A DNA stretch of 64,000 nucleotides from Streptococcus mitis SK579 (GTDB lineage Bacteria; Bacillota; Bacilli; Lactobacillales; Streptococcaceae), in the NCBI RefSeq assembly GCF_000257905.1, contig NZ_AJJL01000078.1, positions 16,983 through 80,982 on the forward strand. Reading direction: 5' to 3'. The translations under genes and the position numbers were made by a program. The notes under the pieces were generated by a model. It ran no database searches. It was not told the DNA's origin and saw only the letters and a program-made list of their open reading frames with translations. Below, one piece after another: positions 1 through 8,163 of the stretch (positions are counted from its first letter, which is position 1; every line of letters begins with the position of its first letter).

Positions 1-717
1 CTTAGGACTAAAGTCAGAGGAAACAGGTTTTTGAGCAATTTTTTCCCGCATGCGTTTGGTTGAAATAACCTGGGAAACAGCTGTTGACTTGGCCAATTGA
101 TAGGTTTCAAACCAAGTCCATTTCTTCTCCTCAGCAATGGCAAAGAGGTTTAAGACATCGGACTGCTCATCCGCAAAACGAAGCCCATCTCGAGCCATAA
201 GCTGACGAAAATGTTCCAAGTCAAAATCGTTGGCCACTTTCTTCTTGAGACCAAGGTCTTCTTGACTTCCCAGTTCTGCCAAATCTGGAAAGACTTGATT
301 GAGGGAGACAGGTATTTCTTGACCCTCAGCACTCTCAACTTTCAAATCCTCCACAGCCGCATCACCAATCTTCTTCTCCAAAAGTCTGCGATAAACAGGA
401 TGTTCCAAGAAGTCCTGACTAGATAGAGGGGCATGGAGGGCTAGCTGATAAACATCCCCTTTTTGATAGAGGGTCAAGAGATTGAAAGCAGATAGGATTT
501 TCAAGGATTTTATCAGTCTGTCCATCCCAAAGTTGAGATGATTGAGGATACTTGAAAAAAGATATTCCTTTCTGCCATTATCCCAAAAACTAATCGTATA
601 AAGATAAAGGCTCAGTGCCTCCTGACCGATAATCGGGAGGTAGCACTGTACCAGAGATGAGGTATCTTGCGACACCCGATTATTCTTTAGATAAGAAAAA
701 CGGTCAATTGGCTTCAT
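1..717 (-). CDS. dnaB: DnaB replication initiation/membrane attachment protein, 5' part only
   Basis: The frame is open from an ATG at 717 to the window edge, giving the first 239 residues of a longer protein (the family is roughly 390-470 residues). The N-terminus MKPIDRFSYLKNN and the position directly after nrdR fit the Firmicutes DnaB helicase-loading protein, which works with DnaD and DnaI to load the replicative helicase at oriC and at restart sites. It is not the helicase itself. It begins 1 nt after the nrdR stop, so the two are co-transcribed and dnaI is expected just outside the window. Identification rests on the visible N-terminal sequence plus the conserved nrdR-dnaB order. Confidence 0.88.
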   Translation of the reverse strand, partial: MKPIDRFSYLKNNRVSQDTSSLVQCYLPIIGQEALSLYLYTISFWDNGRKEYLFSSILNHLNFGMDRLIKSLKILSAFNLLTLYQKGDVYQLALHAPLSSQDFLEHPVYRRLLEKKIGDAAVEDLKVESAEGQEIPVSLNQVFPDLAELGSQEDLGLKKKVANDFDLEHFRQLMARDGLRFADEQSDVLNLFAIAEEKKWTWFETYQLAKSTAVSQVISTKRMREKIAQKPVSSDFSPK

Positions 718-1191
718 TTATCTTTCCTTTTTCTTTTTAGAGGACTGGGTGATTTGTTGGAGCAAACTCTCTAACTCACTGACATCCTTAAAACTACGAT
801 AGACACTGGCAAAACGTACATAGGTAATCTCGTCCAGTTCAGCCAACTCCTCCATGACGAGTGAACCAATGTCCTCACTTTGAATTTCATTTTCATTTCG
901 ACCACGGAGTTTCTGTTCGATACGATTGACTACCATGTTGATTTCATCACTTGACACAGGGCGTTTCTGGGCTGAGCGGATAATCCCATTAAAGATTTTA
1001 TCTCTAGAGAATTGTTCCCGTGTGCCATCTTTTTTAACAACCACTAAGGTTCTTTCTTCTACTCGTTCGTAGGTTGTAAAACGGTGCTGGCATTCGTCGC
1101 ACTCACGTCTTCTACGAATGGTGTTCCCTTCTTCTGCTTGGCGACTATCGATAACACTTGATTTGGTAGCCCCACATTTTGGACAACGCAT
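718..1191 (-). CDS. nrdR: Transcriptional repressor NrdR
   Basis: A 157-residue protein starting MRCPKCG at 1191, preceded by a good ribosome site (GGAGGGAAAGG). The reading frame extends 20 codons further upstream, but the MRCPKCG start is the family norm. An N-terminal zinc ribbon (C3, C6, then CDEC near residues 31-34) precedes an ATP-cone domain (about residues 49-139). NrdR senses dATP/ATP and represses ribonucleotide reductase operons by binding NrdR boxes. It heads a nrdR-dnaB unit transcribed away from the gntR operon. Confidence 0.96.
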
Positions 1192-1264
1192 CCTTTCCCT
1201 CCTTATCGTTTTCTTTTCATTATACCATTTTTTAAGCGATTCCCAAAACAATTCTTCTTTTTGC

Positions 1265-1293
1265 TTGACAAGTTTTTTGTTTTGTTGTATTAT
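1265..1293 (+). promoter_or_regulatory. Promoter of the GntR/ABC operon
   Basis: TTGACA at 1265-1270 and TATTAT at 1288-1293 are separated by exactly 17 bp, upstream of the ATG at 1331. YtrA-type regulators usually repress their own operon, so an operator is expected here, but I see no clear palindrome. Confidence 0.8.
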
Positions 1294-1330
1294 TTAATTA
1301 AGACAAAGGGATAAGAGAAAGGAGACCAAG

Positions 1331-1696
1331 ATGTCCTGGACATTTGACAACAAAAAACCCATTTATTTACAGATTATGGAGAAAATCAAGCTTCAGATTG
1401 TTTCCCATACACTGGAACCCAATCAACAACTTCCAACCGTGAGAGAGCTAGCTAGCGAGGCGGGGGTCAATCCAAACACCATCCAAAGAGCCTTGTCAGA
1501 CCTTGAACGAGAAGGATTTGTCTACAGCAAGCGTACAACTGGACGATTTGTGACTGAGGATAAGGAGCTAATCGCCCAATCACGCAAACAATTATCGGAA
1601 GAAGAATTGGAACACTTCGTTTCCTCCATGACCCATTTTGGCTATGAAAAAGAAGAACTACCAGGCGTAGTCGGCGATTATATTAAAGGAGTTTAA
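1331..1696 (+). CDS. GntR-family regulator, YtrA type
   Basis: A 121-residue protein with an N-terminal winged HTH (residues about 9-75; PIYLQIMEKIKLQI then LPTVRELASEAGVNPNTIQRA) and only a short C-terminal tail. This is typical of the YtrA subfamily, whose members dimerise without a large ligand domain. YtrA regulators repress neighbouring ABC transporter genes and often respond to cell-wall-active compounds. The ABC ATPase starts 5 nt downstream, so it is the likely target. Ribosome site AAAGGAG precedes the ATG. Confidence 0.9.
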   Translation: MSWTFDNKKPIYLQIMEKIKLQIVSHTLEPNQQLPTVRELASEAGVNPNTIQRALSDLEREGFVYSKRTTGRFVTEDKELIAQSRKQLSEEELEHFVSSMTHFGYEKEELPGVVGDYIKGV

Positions 1697-1700
1697 GCCT

Positions 1701-2396
1701 ATGTCATTACTAGCATTTGAAAATGTATCCAAATCTTATGGAGCAACCCCAGCCCTCGAAAATGTTTCCCTTGACATCCCAGCTGGAAAAATTGTTGGTC
1801 TCCTTGGGCCAAACGGCTCAGGGAAAACAACCCTGATTAAACTAATCAATGGCCTCTTGCAACCAGATCAAGGACGTGTCCTCATCAACGACATGGACCC
1901 AAGCCCAGCAACCAAGGCCATCGTAGCTTATTTGCCAGATACGACCTATCTCAATGAGCAAATGAAGGTCAAAGAAGCCCTAACCTACTTCAAGACCTTC
2001 TATAAAGATTTCAATCTTGAACGCGCCCATCATCTACTTGCAGACCTCAGCATTGATGAAAATAGTCGTCTCAAGAAACTATCAAAAGGGAATAAGGAAA
2101 AGGTACAACTGATTTTGGTTATGAGCCGTGATGCCCGTCTATACGTTCTGGATGAACCCATTGGAGGGGTTGACCCTGCTGCCCGTGAGTATATCCTCAA
2201 TACCATCATCAACAACTACTCCCCAACTTCTACCGTTTTGATTTCTACCCACTTGATTTCTGATATCGAACCAATCTTGGATGAAATTGTCTTCCTCAAA
2301 GACGGAAAAGTCGTCCGTCAAGGAAATGTAGATGATATTCGCTATGAGTCAGGTGAATCCATTGACCAACTCTTCCGTCAGGAATTTAAGGCCTAA
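1701..2396 (+). CDS. ABC transporter ATP-binding protein
   Basis: A 231-residue ATPase with Walker A GPNGSGKTT (about residues 36-44), Walker B LYVLDEP (about 148-154) and an H-loop (STHL). The signature is the degenerate LSKGNKEK rather than LSGGQ, as in YtrB/BcrA-like ATPases. It forms the middle of a regulator-ATPase-permease operon; the permease follows after 15 nt. The arrangement suggests an exporter or sensor for a peptide or wall-active compound; the substrate cannot be read from sequence. Confidence 0.92.
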   Translation: MSLLAFENVSKSYGATPALENVSLDIPAGKIVGLLGPNGSGKTTLIKLINGLLQPDQGRVLINDMDPSPATKAIVAYLPDTTYLNEQMKVKEALTYFKTFYKDFNLERAHHLLADLSIDENSRLKKLSKGNKEKVQLILVMSRDARLYVLDEPIGGVDPAAREYILNTIINNYSPTSTVLISTHLISDIEPILDEIVFLKDGKVVRQGNVDDIRYESGESIDQLFRQEFKA

Positions 2397-2411
2397 GCAA
2401 AGGAGATTATT

Positions 2412-3179
2412 ATGTTTTGGAATTTAGTTCGCTACGAATTTAAAAATGTTAACAAGTGGTATCTAGCCCTTTACGCTGCCGTGCTAGTTCTTTCCGTTCT
2501 CATAGGAATGCAAGGACACTACTATAATTATGTATCTTTCAAAGATAGCCAACCTGTCTTACTTTTCTTTCTGGCTCTCGTCTTTGGTGGATTGATGATT
2601 ACACTTGGGATTTCAACTATTTTCTTGATTATTAAACGATTCAAAGGTAGTGTCTATGACCGACAAGGCTATCTGACCTTGACCTTGCCAGTTTCTGAAC
2701 ACCATATCATCACAGCCAAATTAGTTGGAGCCTTCATTTGGTCTATCCTTAGCTCCACTGTACTAGCTCTAAGCGCTTTTATTATTGTTACCATAACGGT
2801 TCCAGAATGGATATCAAATTCTGAGTTGATTCCACTTGTAGGAACATTCCTTCCTCAACTCTCTCTTATGGGGGTATCCTTCCTACTAAATACCATCTCA
2901 GGAATCCTCTGCATCTACTTGGCCATTTCCATTGGACAACTGTTCAATGAATACCGTACAGCACTCGCTGTTGCAGCCTACATTGGTATCCAAATCGTCA
3001 TTGGATTTATTGAAGTCTTCTTCAATACCAGTACTAACTTCTATGTCAATTCACTTGCAGGATTTAATGATAATTTCTATATGGGAGCAAGCGTAGGCAT
3101 TGTTGAAGAACTCATATTCATAGCTATCTTTTACCTCGGAACCTACTATATTTTGAAAAACAAGGTTAATTTGCAATAA
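2412..3179 (+). CDS. ABC transporter permease, ABC-2-like
   Basis: A 255-residue hydrophobic protein with about six membrane spans, beginning MFWNLVRYEFKN, the usual entry of ABC-2-type permeases (basic stretch, then the first span at about residues 17-35). It is the last gene of the GntR/ABC operon and would pair with the ATPase at 1701. A hairpin terminator follows directly after the stop. Substrate unknown. Confidence 0.85.
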   Translation: MFWNLVRYEFKNVNKWYLALYAAVLVLSVLIGMQGHYYNYVSFKDSQPVLLFFLALVFGGLMITLGISTIFLIIKRFKGSVYDRQGYLTLTLPVSEHHIITAKLVGAFIWSILSSTVLALSAFIIVTITVPEWISNSELIPLVGTFLPQLSLMGVSFLLNTISGILCIYLAISIGQLFNEYRTALAVAAYIGIQIVIGFIEVFFNTSTNFYVNSLAGFNDNFYMGASVGIVEELIFIAIFYLGTYYILKNKVNLQ

Positions 3180-3185
3180 AAAATG

Positions 3186-3207
3186 CCCAGCTAAAAAGCT
3201 GGGTTTT
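3186..3207. terminator. Bidirectional terminator
   Basis: CCCAGCT-aaaa-AGCTGGG (3186-3203) with TTTT on the + side and an A-run on the other side. It lies between the convergent ABC operon and lrgB. Confidence 0.85.
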
Positions 3208-3210
3208 GAT

Positions 3211-3906
3211 TTAACTCAATATCAAACTGGCTACGATAGGGCTGACAAAGACATAGAGAATACCGGTGACTCCAATAGCCAAGCCACCCATTGCCCCTGC
3301 TACAGAGCCGTATCGAAAGGCTGTGCCTGTTCCAACTGCGTGACCTGTTCCACCGAGGGAAAGACCAACAGCTACTGGGTCGTCAATTTTCAACCACTTC
3401 ACAAGGGTTGGTCCGATCACACTGGTTAAAATCCCAGTCGCCACTACAACCACCAAGGTCACGGTCGTCAGACCTTGCAATTTTTCTGTAATTCCTACTG
3501 CCATGGCGGTTGTCACTGACTTAGGAAAGAGAGAAATGGCTAGGAAAAAGTCCATGCCAAAAATCTTTGCCACAAGGGCTGTGAAAGAGGTATTGACCAC
3601 TACTGCTAAGAGACTACCAAAGAGAATACTCCGAGCATGGTGCTTCATCAGATGAAAACTCTTATAAAGCGGAATCCCTAGAGCCACGGTCGATGGGACA
3701 ATCAAGTTGTTCAGATAAACCCCACCTTGGTAGTAATCTTGGTAAGAAATACCCGTCACCTTTAGAAAGATGATAATGAAAACAGCTGACAAAAGCAAGG
3801 GCGTTGTCAATGGATGTGGAAAACGTCTGTAAATCAGCATTCCTACTAGATAAGCTAGGATAGACAGGGCAAGCCCAAACAGGGGATTGGAAACAAATTC
3901 ACTCAT
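3211..3906 (-). CDS. lrgB: LrgB-family antiholin-like membrane protein
   Basis: A 231-residue polytopic protein (about seven spans) with the LrgB/CidB core, including the glycine-rich LSLGGTGHAVGTGTAF segment around residues 183-198. LrgB partners LrgA in a system affecting murein hydrolase activity, autolysis and, in some species, pyruvate movement. The start overlaps the lrgA stop by 4 nt (ATGA), so the two are translationally coupled. Confidence 0.92.
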   Translation of the reverse strand: MSEFVSNPLFGLALSILAYLVGMLIYRRFPHPLTTPLLLSAVFIIIFLKVTGISYQDYYQGGVYLNNLIVPSTVALGIPLYKSFHLMKHHARSILFGSLLAVVVNTSFTALVAKIFGMDFFLAISLFPKSVTTAMAVGITEKLQGLTTVTLVVVVATGILTSVIGPTLVKWLKIDDPVAVGLSLGGTGHAVGTGTAFRYGSVAGAMGGLAIGVTGILYVFVSPIVASLILS

Positions 3907-4277
3907 TTGGCATCTCCTTTCTCATAATCTCCCTCAAACCGTCGTTTGATAAACTGAACCACCAAGGCTATGAGGATAATATTGATGACTGCTGCAAAAA
4001 AGACAATCAAAACAATTGGCAAAAGATAGGGAGCAATCACATCAAACTTCTCCATGATTCCCACTGCTGGCGGCAAAAAGAGAATAGTCATATTGGCCAG
4101 CAAGAAATTCCCTACCATGTTGACATGCCTGGTTCTCAGCCACTTGAATTGCAGGGCTAAAAAGAGAATGATTAAGCCGATAATACTGCCTGGGATGGGC
4201 AAATGAAAGAAACTGGAGATTCCCTCACCGATTAGAGAAATCACAAAGAGAATCATTAATTGAACATATAATTTCAT
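3903..4277 (-). CDS. lrgA: LrgA/CidA-family holin-like protein
   Basis: A small four-span membrane protein; the conserved core LPIPGSIIGLIILF is at about residues 23-36. I start it at 4277 (MKLYVQLMIL, 124 residues) because GGAG sits 6 nt upstream there, while the longer frame to 4307 adds an untypical charged leader. First gene of lrgAB. Holin-like oligomerisation is the family model. Confidence 0.9.
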   Translation of the reverse strand: MKLYVQLMILFVISLIGEGISSFFHLPIPGSIIGLIILFLALQFKWLRTRHVNMVGNFLLANMTILFLPPAVGIMEKFDVIAPYLLPIVLIVFFAAVINIILIALVVQFIKRRFEGDYEKGDAK

Positions 4278-4443
4278 CCTAAACTCCACGAAATAGACTT
4301 CTTGCATACCAGTTTACTCTTTTTTCAGAAAATTTCAAGGAAATGCACAAAAGTCATTAAAAATTAGAGAGGAAAGGGGATACAGACAATTCTTGACTTG
4401 TGAAAACTGGCATGATTTAGGGTGAAAGATTCTAGCATCCTTC

Positions 4444-4487
4444 TTGCCAGCTTTCTTGAAAAGTAGTATAATTATTGCATGCGCAAT
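4444..4487 (+). promoter_or_regulatory. marR promoter with operator at the transcription start
   Basis: TTGCCA (4444-4449), 17 bp, TATAAT (4467-4472). The inverted repeat ATTGC-ATGC-GCAAT occupies 4474-4487, right after the -10 box. The same core (TTGC-N4-GCAA) recurs upstream of the promoter of the following genes at 4959-4970, suggesting that the MarR protein controls both. Confidence 0.75.
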
Positions 4488-4559
4488 CATCTTGTGATGC
4501 AGAGATTGTCCGTTAATGGACTTTCTTCTATTGATAACTCTAAAAAGAAAGGAGATACT

Positions 4560-4940
4560 ATGACCTATTTGGAAAAATGGTTTGATTTCAATCGGCGTCA
4601 GAAAGAAATTGAAAGTCTCTTGGAAGAGACTATTGCCCAGCAGAGCGAGCAAAGTCTAACCTTGAAAGAGTTTTACCTGCTCTACTATCTGGACTTGGCT
4701 CAAGAAAAATCTCTACGCCAGATTGACCTGCCAGATAAGCTTCATCTAAGTCCGAGCGCTGTTTCTCGGATGGTGGCTCGTTTGGAAGCTAAAAATTGCG
4801 GTCTGCTTAGTCGCAGGTGTTGTGATCAAGATAGACGCTCTAGCTTTATCTGCCTGACAAGTGATGGGCAAAAAACACTGGCCTCTCTACGAAAGGCTGT
4901 CGAAGCAAGCTTGGAAACTGGTTTGGATTTCTTGATTTAA
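4560..4940 (+). CDS. MarR-family transcriptional regulator
   Basis: A 126-residue protein with a MarR winged HTH (FYLLYYLDLAQEKS, then LHLSPSAVSRMVARLEAK, about residues 36-80). The start at 4560 has AAAGGAG upstream; the frame runs on to 4479 but that ATG lies inside the operator. It contains Cys81, Cys88, Cys89 and Cys99 in the wing region (NCGLLSRRCC), which would suit thiol sensing, although no such role is shown here. A DUF4649/thioredoxin pair follows under its own promoter carrying the same operator core. Confidence 0.88.
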   Translation: MTYLEKWFDFNRRQKEIESLLEETIAQQSEQSLTLKEFYLLYYLDLAQEKSLRQIDLPDKLHLSPSAVSRMVARLEAKNCGLLSRRCCDQDRRSSFICLTSDGQKTLASLRKAVEASLETGLDFLI

Positions 4941-4958
4941 GATGATTTTATAAAAAAG

Positions 4959-5008
4959 TTGCGTGCGCAATCATTTTTCTTGACATTCTCTTTTATAAGG
5001 AGTAAAAT
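4959..5008 (+). promoter_or_regulatory. Promoter of the DUF4649-trxA pair with upstream MarR-type operator
   Basis: TTGACA at 4980-4985 and TAAAAT at 5003-5008 with a 17-bp spacer. TTGC-GTGC-GCAA at 4959-4970 ends 9 bp before the -35 box and matches the core of the operator at 4474-4487 in 11 of 12 positions. Confidence 0.75.
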
Positions 5009-5039
5009 AAAGTCATCATTAAACAAAGGAGTTTTAAAC

Positions 5040-5261
5040 ATGATTGAAATTACCTATCTAGATGCCAGCAAGAACGAAAGAACTGTAACTTTCGAATCTT
5101 ATGAAGACTTTGATCGTTCACAACAAGCTTGCCTCATCGGCGTCGCAGACTACTACCCTGTCCAAAAATTAACCTACAACGGTCATGATTTGGACTACCA
5201 TGGGACTTATGGAGATGTCTTCTTCTATCTCATGAAACAAGATTTAAGCCAATATAACTAA
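5040..5261 (+). CDS. DUF4649 family small protein
   Basis: A 73-residue acidic protein starting MIEITYLDASKNERT at 5040, behind AAAGGAG; the longer frame from 4959 would start inside the operator. It resembles the streptococcal DUF4649 family, with no known biochemical role. It lies 14 nt before the thioredoxin gene under a shared promoter. A redox link is inferred only from the neighbour. Confidence 0.8.
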   Translation: MIEITYLDASKNERTVTFESYEDFDRSQQACLIGVADYYPVQKLTYNGHDLDYHGTYGDVFFYLMKQDLSQYN

Positions 5262-5275
5262 AAAGGAGAAATACA

Positions 5276-5590
5276 ATGGCAAAAGCAATTACAGATGCAA
5301 CATTCGAACAAGAAACAAAAGACGGTTTGGTCTTGATAGACTTCTGGGCAACTTGGTGTGGTCCATGTCGTATGCAAGGTCCAATCTTGGATAAATTGTC
5401 TGAAGAACTTTCAGAAGATGTCTTGAAAATCGTTAAAATGGACGTGGATGAAAATCCAAACACAGCTCGTGCTTTTGGAATCATGTCTATCCCAACTCTT
5501 CTCTTCAAAAAAGACGGCCAAGTTGTCAAACAAGTTGCTGGTGTACACACAGCAGAACAAATCAAGGCCATCGTTGCTGAATTGAGCTAA
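5276..5590 (+). CDS. trxA: Thioredoxin
   Basis: A 104-residue thioredoxin with active site WCGPC at about residues 28-32, the buried acidic residue in VLIDFWA, and cis-proline in SIPTLLF (about 70-76). It reduces cytosolic protein disulfides using electrons from thioredoxin reductase. Second gene of the unit whose promoter carries the MarR-type operator, so its level may follow the upstream regulator. A terminator follows at 5598-5628. Confidence 0.95.
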   Translation: MAKAITDATFEQETKDGLVLIDFWATWCGPCRMQGPILDKLSEELSEDVLKIVKMDVDENPNTARAFGIMSIPTLLFKKDGQVVKQVAGVHTAEQIKAIVAELS

Positions 5591-5597
5591 TCACATT

Positions 5598-5628
5598 AGA
5601 GACCAAGTACTTTCTTTGGTCTCTTTTT
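5598..5628 (+). terminator. Terminator after trxA
   Basis: AGAGACCAA / TTGGTCTCT hairpin (5598-5624) followed by a T-run. Confidence 0.88.
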
Positions 5629-5637
5629 TCTTGCCCT

Positions 5638-5755
5638 TTGCCATTTTTCAAAAAATATGCTAGACTGTAGGTAGAATATTACGATGTTTGGGACATGCCA
5701 TCGCTAAAAAAAACCTCTACTTGGTATTTTTTAGCTCCCTCAAGGGAGCTTTTTG
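5638..5755 (+). promoter_or_regulatory. Structured leader of the queuosine operon, candidate preQ1-I-type riboswitch
   Basis: Promoter TTGCCA (5638-5643), 17 bp, TAGACT (5661-5666). The RNA can fold a 5-bp stem CGATG/CATCG (5682-5686, 5699-5703) with a 12-nt loop, followed by an A8 tail. GGG in the loop (5690-5692) can pair with CCT after the tail (5714-5716). This is an H-type pseudoknot with the dimensions of class I preQ1 aptamers. An intrinsic terminator, AGCTCCC/GGGAGCT plus T5 (5733-5755), follows before queC. The loop sequence is not the canonical consensus, so this is a candidate, supported by the preQ1-pathway genes downstream. Confidence 0.6.
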
Positions 5756-5791
5756 CGTGCTCTGAACATTTCCCATTTTGGAAGGAGTACT

Positions 5792-6445
5792 ATGAAACGT
5801 CAATCTGCCTTGGTCGTCTTTAGTGGCGGTCAAGATTCTACAACCTGCCTCTTTTGGGCTAAAGAACACTATGAAACGGTCGAAGCTGTCACCTTTGCCT
5901 ACGGCCAACGCCATCATCTCGAAATTCAAGTAGCTAGAGAAATCGCTAAGGAACAGGGTATTCGTCATCACATCCTAGATATGTCTCTGCTGGGGCAAAT
6001 CACTGAAAATGCCTTGACTTCTGATCTAGAGATTGAGCAAAAAGAGGGAGAGATTCCCAATACCTTTGTTGATGGTCGCAACCACCTCTTTCTGTCCTTT
6101 GCGGCTGTTCTTGCTAAGCAACGTGGCATTAAAGATATCGTGACAGGTGTCTGCGAGACAGACTTCTCAGGCTACCCCGATTGTCAAGATGTCTTTGTCA
6201 AATCCCTTAATGTTACCCTCAACCTTGCCATGGATTACGACTTTGTTATCCAAACACCTCTCATGTGGCTGGACAAGGCTGAAACTTGGGAATTAGCTGA
6301 CCAACTCGGTGCCTTTGACTATGTTCGTGAAAAGACCTTAACCTGCTACAACGGGATTATCGGAAGTGGCTGTGGAGATTGCCCAGCCTGCCATCTACGT
6401 CAACATGGTCTAGATGTTTATCTGTCACAGAAAGGAGAGGCCTAA
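5792..6445 (+). CDS. queC: 7-cyano-7-deazaguanine synthase
   Basis: A 217-residue enzyme with an ATP-pyrophosphatase loop SGGQDSTT (about residues 10-17) and a C-terminal zinc site: C186, then C-x-x-C-x-x-C in GCGDCPAC near residues 197-204. It converts 7-carboxy-7-deazaguanine to preQ0 using ATP and ammonia. The start at 5792 follows GGAAGGAG; the longer frame would begin inside the leader terminator. First gene of queC-queD-queE-queF. Confidence 0.96.
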   Translation: MKRQSALVVFSGGQDSTTCLFWAKEHYETVEAVTFAYGQRHHLEIQVAREIAKEQGIRHHILDMSLLGQITENALTSDLEIEQKEGEIPNTFVDGRNHLFLSFAAVLAKQRGIKDIVTGVCETDFSGYPDCQDVFVKSLNVTLNLAMDYDFVIQTPLMWLDKAETWELADQLGAFDYVREKTLTCYNGIIGSGCGDCPACHLRQHGLDVYLSQKGEA

Positions 6446-6888
6446 TGTTTTTTGCACCCAAAGAAATCAAACAAGAAACTGGCGAGTCTCTTGTCTACAA
6501 TCCTCACAGAACCTTGGTATCAAAAGAATTTACCTTTGACGCTGCCCACCACCTCTTTCACTATGAGGGAAAATGCAAATCCCTGCATGGTCACACCTAT
6601 CATTTGCAGATTGCTGTCAGTGGATTTTTAGATGAACGTGGCATGACCTACGATTTCGGAGATATCAAAGCTATCTACAAGAACTACTTAGAGCCCCACT
6701 TAGATCATCGCTATCTCAATGAAACCCTGCCCTATATGAATACAACCGCTGAAAATATGGTTTACTGGATTTTCCAAACCATGAATCAAGAGTTACCAGA
6801 TGAACGCGGTCTCCGTTTGGAATATGTTCGCCTCTATGAGACTCCGACTGCCTTTGCAGAGTTTAGACGGGAGTGGTTAGATGCCTAG
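6445..6888 (+). CDS. queD: 6-carboxy-5,6,7,8-tetrahydropterin synthase
   Basis: A 147-residue PTPS-family enzyme. Zinc ligands appear as FDAAHHL (about residues 30-36) and HGHTYHL (about 48-54); the C-terminal LYETPTAFAEF is typical of QueD. It makes the pterin intermediate from dihydroneopterin triphosphate. Start and queC stop overlap as TAATG, with GGAGAGG upstream. The family Cys is present in KCKSLHGH. Confidence 0.95.
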   Translation: MFFAPKEIKQETGESLVYNPHRTLVSKEFTFDAAHHLFHYEGKCKSLHGHTYHLQIAVSGFLDERGMTYDFGDIKAIYKNYLEPHLDHRYLNETLPYMNTTAENMVYWIFQTMNQELPDERGLRLEYVRLYETPTAFAEFRREWLDA

Positions 6889-7597
6889 GGAACGTGTCCT
6901 CAAACTACCAGTTTTGGAAATTTTTGGTCCAACTTTTCAAGGTGAAGGTCGTGCTATCGGGCAGAAAACCATGTTTGTCCGCACTGCTGGTTGCGACTAC
7001 CACTGCGACTGGTGCGACTCTGCCTTTACTTGGGATGGTTCTGAAAAACCAACTCGCATGACAGCTGACGAAGTCATTGCTGCCTTGGATAAACTAGGGA
7101 GCTACGACTATGTCACCCTATCTGGGGGAAATCCTGCTATCCTAGCAGCCAACATGGCCGAATTGGTCACCAAACTCAAGGAACGTGGTGTCACTCTGGC
7201 CGTTGAAACTCAAGGCTCTCGCTGGCAAAATTGGTTAAAAGATATTGACCAAGTCACCCTGAGCCCCAAACCTCCTTCATCAAAAATGGAAGTCAACTTT
7301 GAAACCCTTGACTTTATCGTTTCCCAACTAGATCCAGACAAGGTCACCTTTAAAATTCCAGTCTTTGATGATGCCGATTTGGCCTTTGCCAAAGGCATTC
7401 AAGAACGCTACCAACCAGATGTTCTTTTCTTATCAGCTGGAAATCCTGAGCCCAAGGCCACAGGCAATATTATCCAAGATCAACTGGACCGTCTCAAAGA
7501 ACTCTGGGAACGCATCGCTGCTGACGATAGTTGGGGCAATGTCCGCGTCCTTCCTCAACTCCATACCCTCCTCTACGACAACCAACGTGGTGTTTAA
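6881..7597 (+). CDS. queE: 7-carboxy-7-deazaguanine synthase (radical SAM)
   Basis: A 238-residue radical SAM enzyme. The 4Fe-4S motif C-x3-C-x2-C is visible as CDYHCDWC (about residues 34-41), followed by DSAFTWDG. It catalyses ring contraction of carboxy-tetrahydropterin to carboxy-deazaguanine. The start lies inside the last codons of queD (8-nt overlap), so the genes are coupled. Product passes to QueC. Confidence 0.95.
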   Translation: MPRERVLKLPVLEIFGPTFQGEGRAIGQKTMFVRTAGCDYHCDWCDSAFTWDGSEKPTRMTADEVIAALDKLGSYDYVTLSGGNPAILAANMAELVTKLKERGVTLAVETQGSRWQNWLKDIDQVTLSPKPPSSKMEVNFETLDFIVSQLDPDKVTFKIPVFDDADLAFAKGIQERYQPDVLFLSAGNPEPKATGNIIQDQLDRLKELWERIAADDSWGNVRVLPQLHTLLYDNQRGV

Positions 7598-7615
7598 AAT
7601 TAGAAAGAAAAAATC

Positions 7616-8107
7616 ATGTCACAACAAGAAGAAATGAAAAACCTAAGCCTACTGGGCAACAAAGAAACCAACTACATTTTCGAGTATCAACCAGAAGTCC
7701 TGGAATCCTTTAACAATCGTCATGTGGAAAATGACTATTTCATCAAATTCAACTGTCCTGAATTTACCTCACTTTGCCCAATCACTGCTCAGCCAGACTT
7801 TGCGACGATTTATATTTCCTACATTCCTGACAAGCTCTGTGTCGAGTCAAAATCTCTCAAACTTTATCTCTTTAGCTACCGAAACCACGGAGATTTCCAC
7901 GAAAACTGTATCAACACCATCGGGAAAGACTTGGTCAACTTGCTAGACCCTCGCTATTTAGAAGTATGGGGAAAATTCACTCCTCGCGGTGGCATTTCAA
8001 TCGACCCTTACTACAACTACGGTAAGCCTGGAACCAAGTATGAAGGCTTGGCAGAACAACGCCTTTTCCAACACGACCTTTATCCAGAGAAAATTGACAA
8101 TCGTTAA
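7616..8107 (+). CDS. queF: preQ1 synthase, NADPH-dependent nitrile reductase (YkvM type)
   Basis: A 163-residue T-fold enzyme of the short QueF form. The catalytic Cys is in [12 protein letters not shown] (about residue 54) and the substrate motif is [20 protein letters not shown]. It reduces preQ0 to preQ1, the free base exchanged into tRNA by Tgt. It completes the set needed to make preQ1 de novo, and a terminator follows. Confidence 0.95.
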   Translation: MSQQEEMKNLSLLGNKETNYIFEYQPEVLESFNNRHVENDYFIKFNCPEFTSLCPITAQPDFATIYISYIPDKLCVESKSLKLYLFSYRNHGDFHENCINTIGKDLVNLLDPRYLEVWGKFTPRGGISIDPYYNYGKPGTKYEGLAEQRLFQHDLYPEKIDNR

Positions 8108-8114
8108 ACTCATA

Positions 8115-8155
8115 CAAAAAGCCCTGTTCCTCAAGATAAGGAGCAAGGCTTTTTG
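8115..8155. terminator. Terminator between queF and the aquaporin gene
   Basis: AAAAAGCC...CTCC / GGAG...GGCTTTTT hairpin between convergent genes, with A and T runs suited to both directions. Confidence 0.85.
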
Positions 8156-8163
8156 ATTTTTAA

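Noticed and set aside
4335..4652. 105-codon minus-strand frame over the marR promoter and start
   Set aside because: It covers the promoter, operator and first part of marR and has no ribosome site or recognisable domain.
5667..5755. Class II preQ1 (COG4708-type) riboswitch
   Set aside because: The leader lacks the longer class II layout; its short pseudoknot fits class I better.
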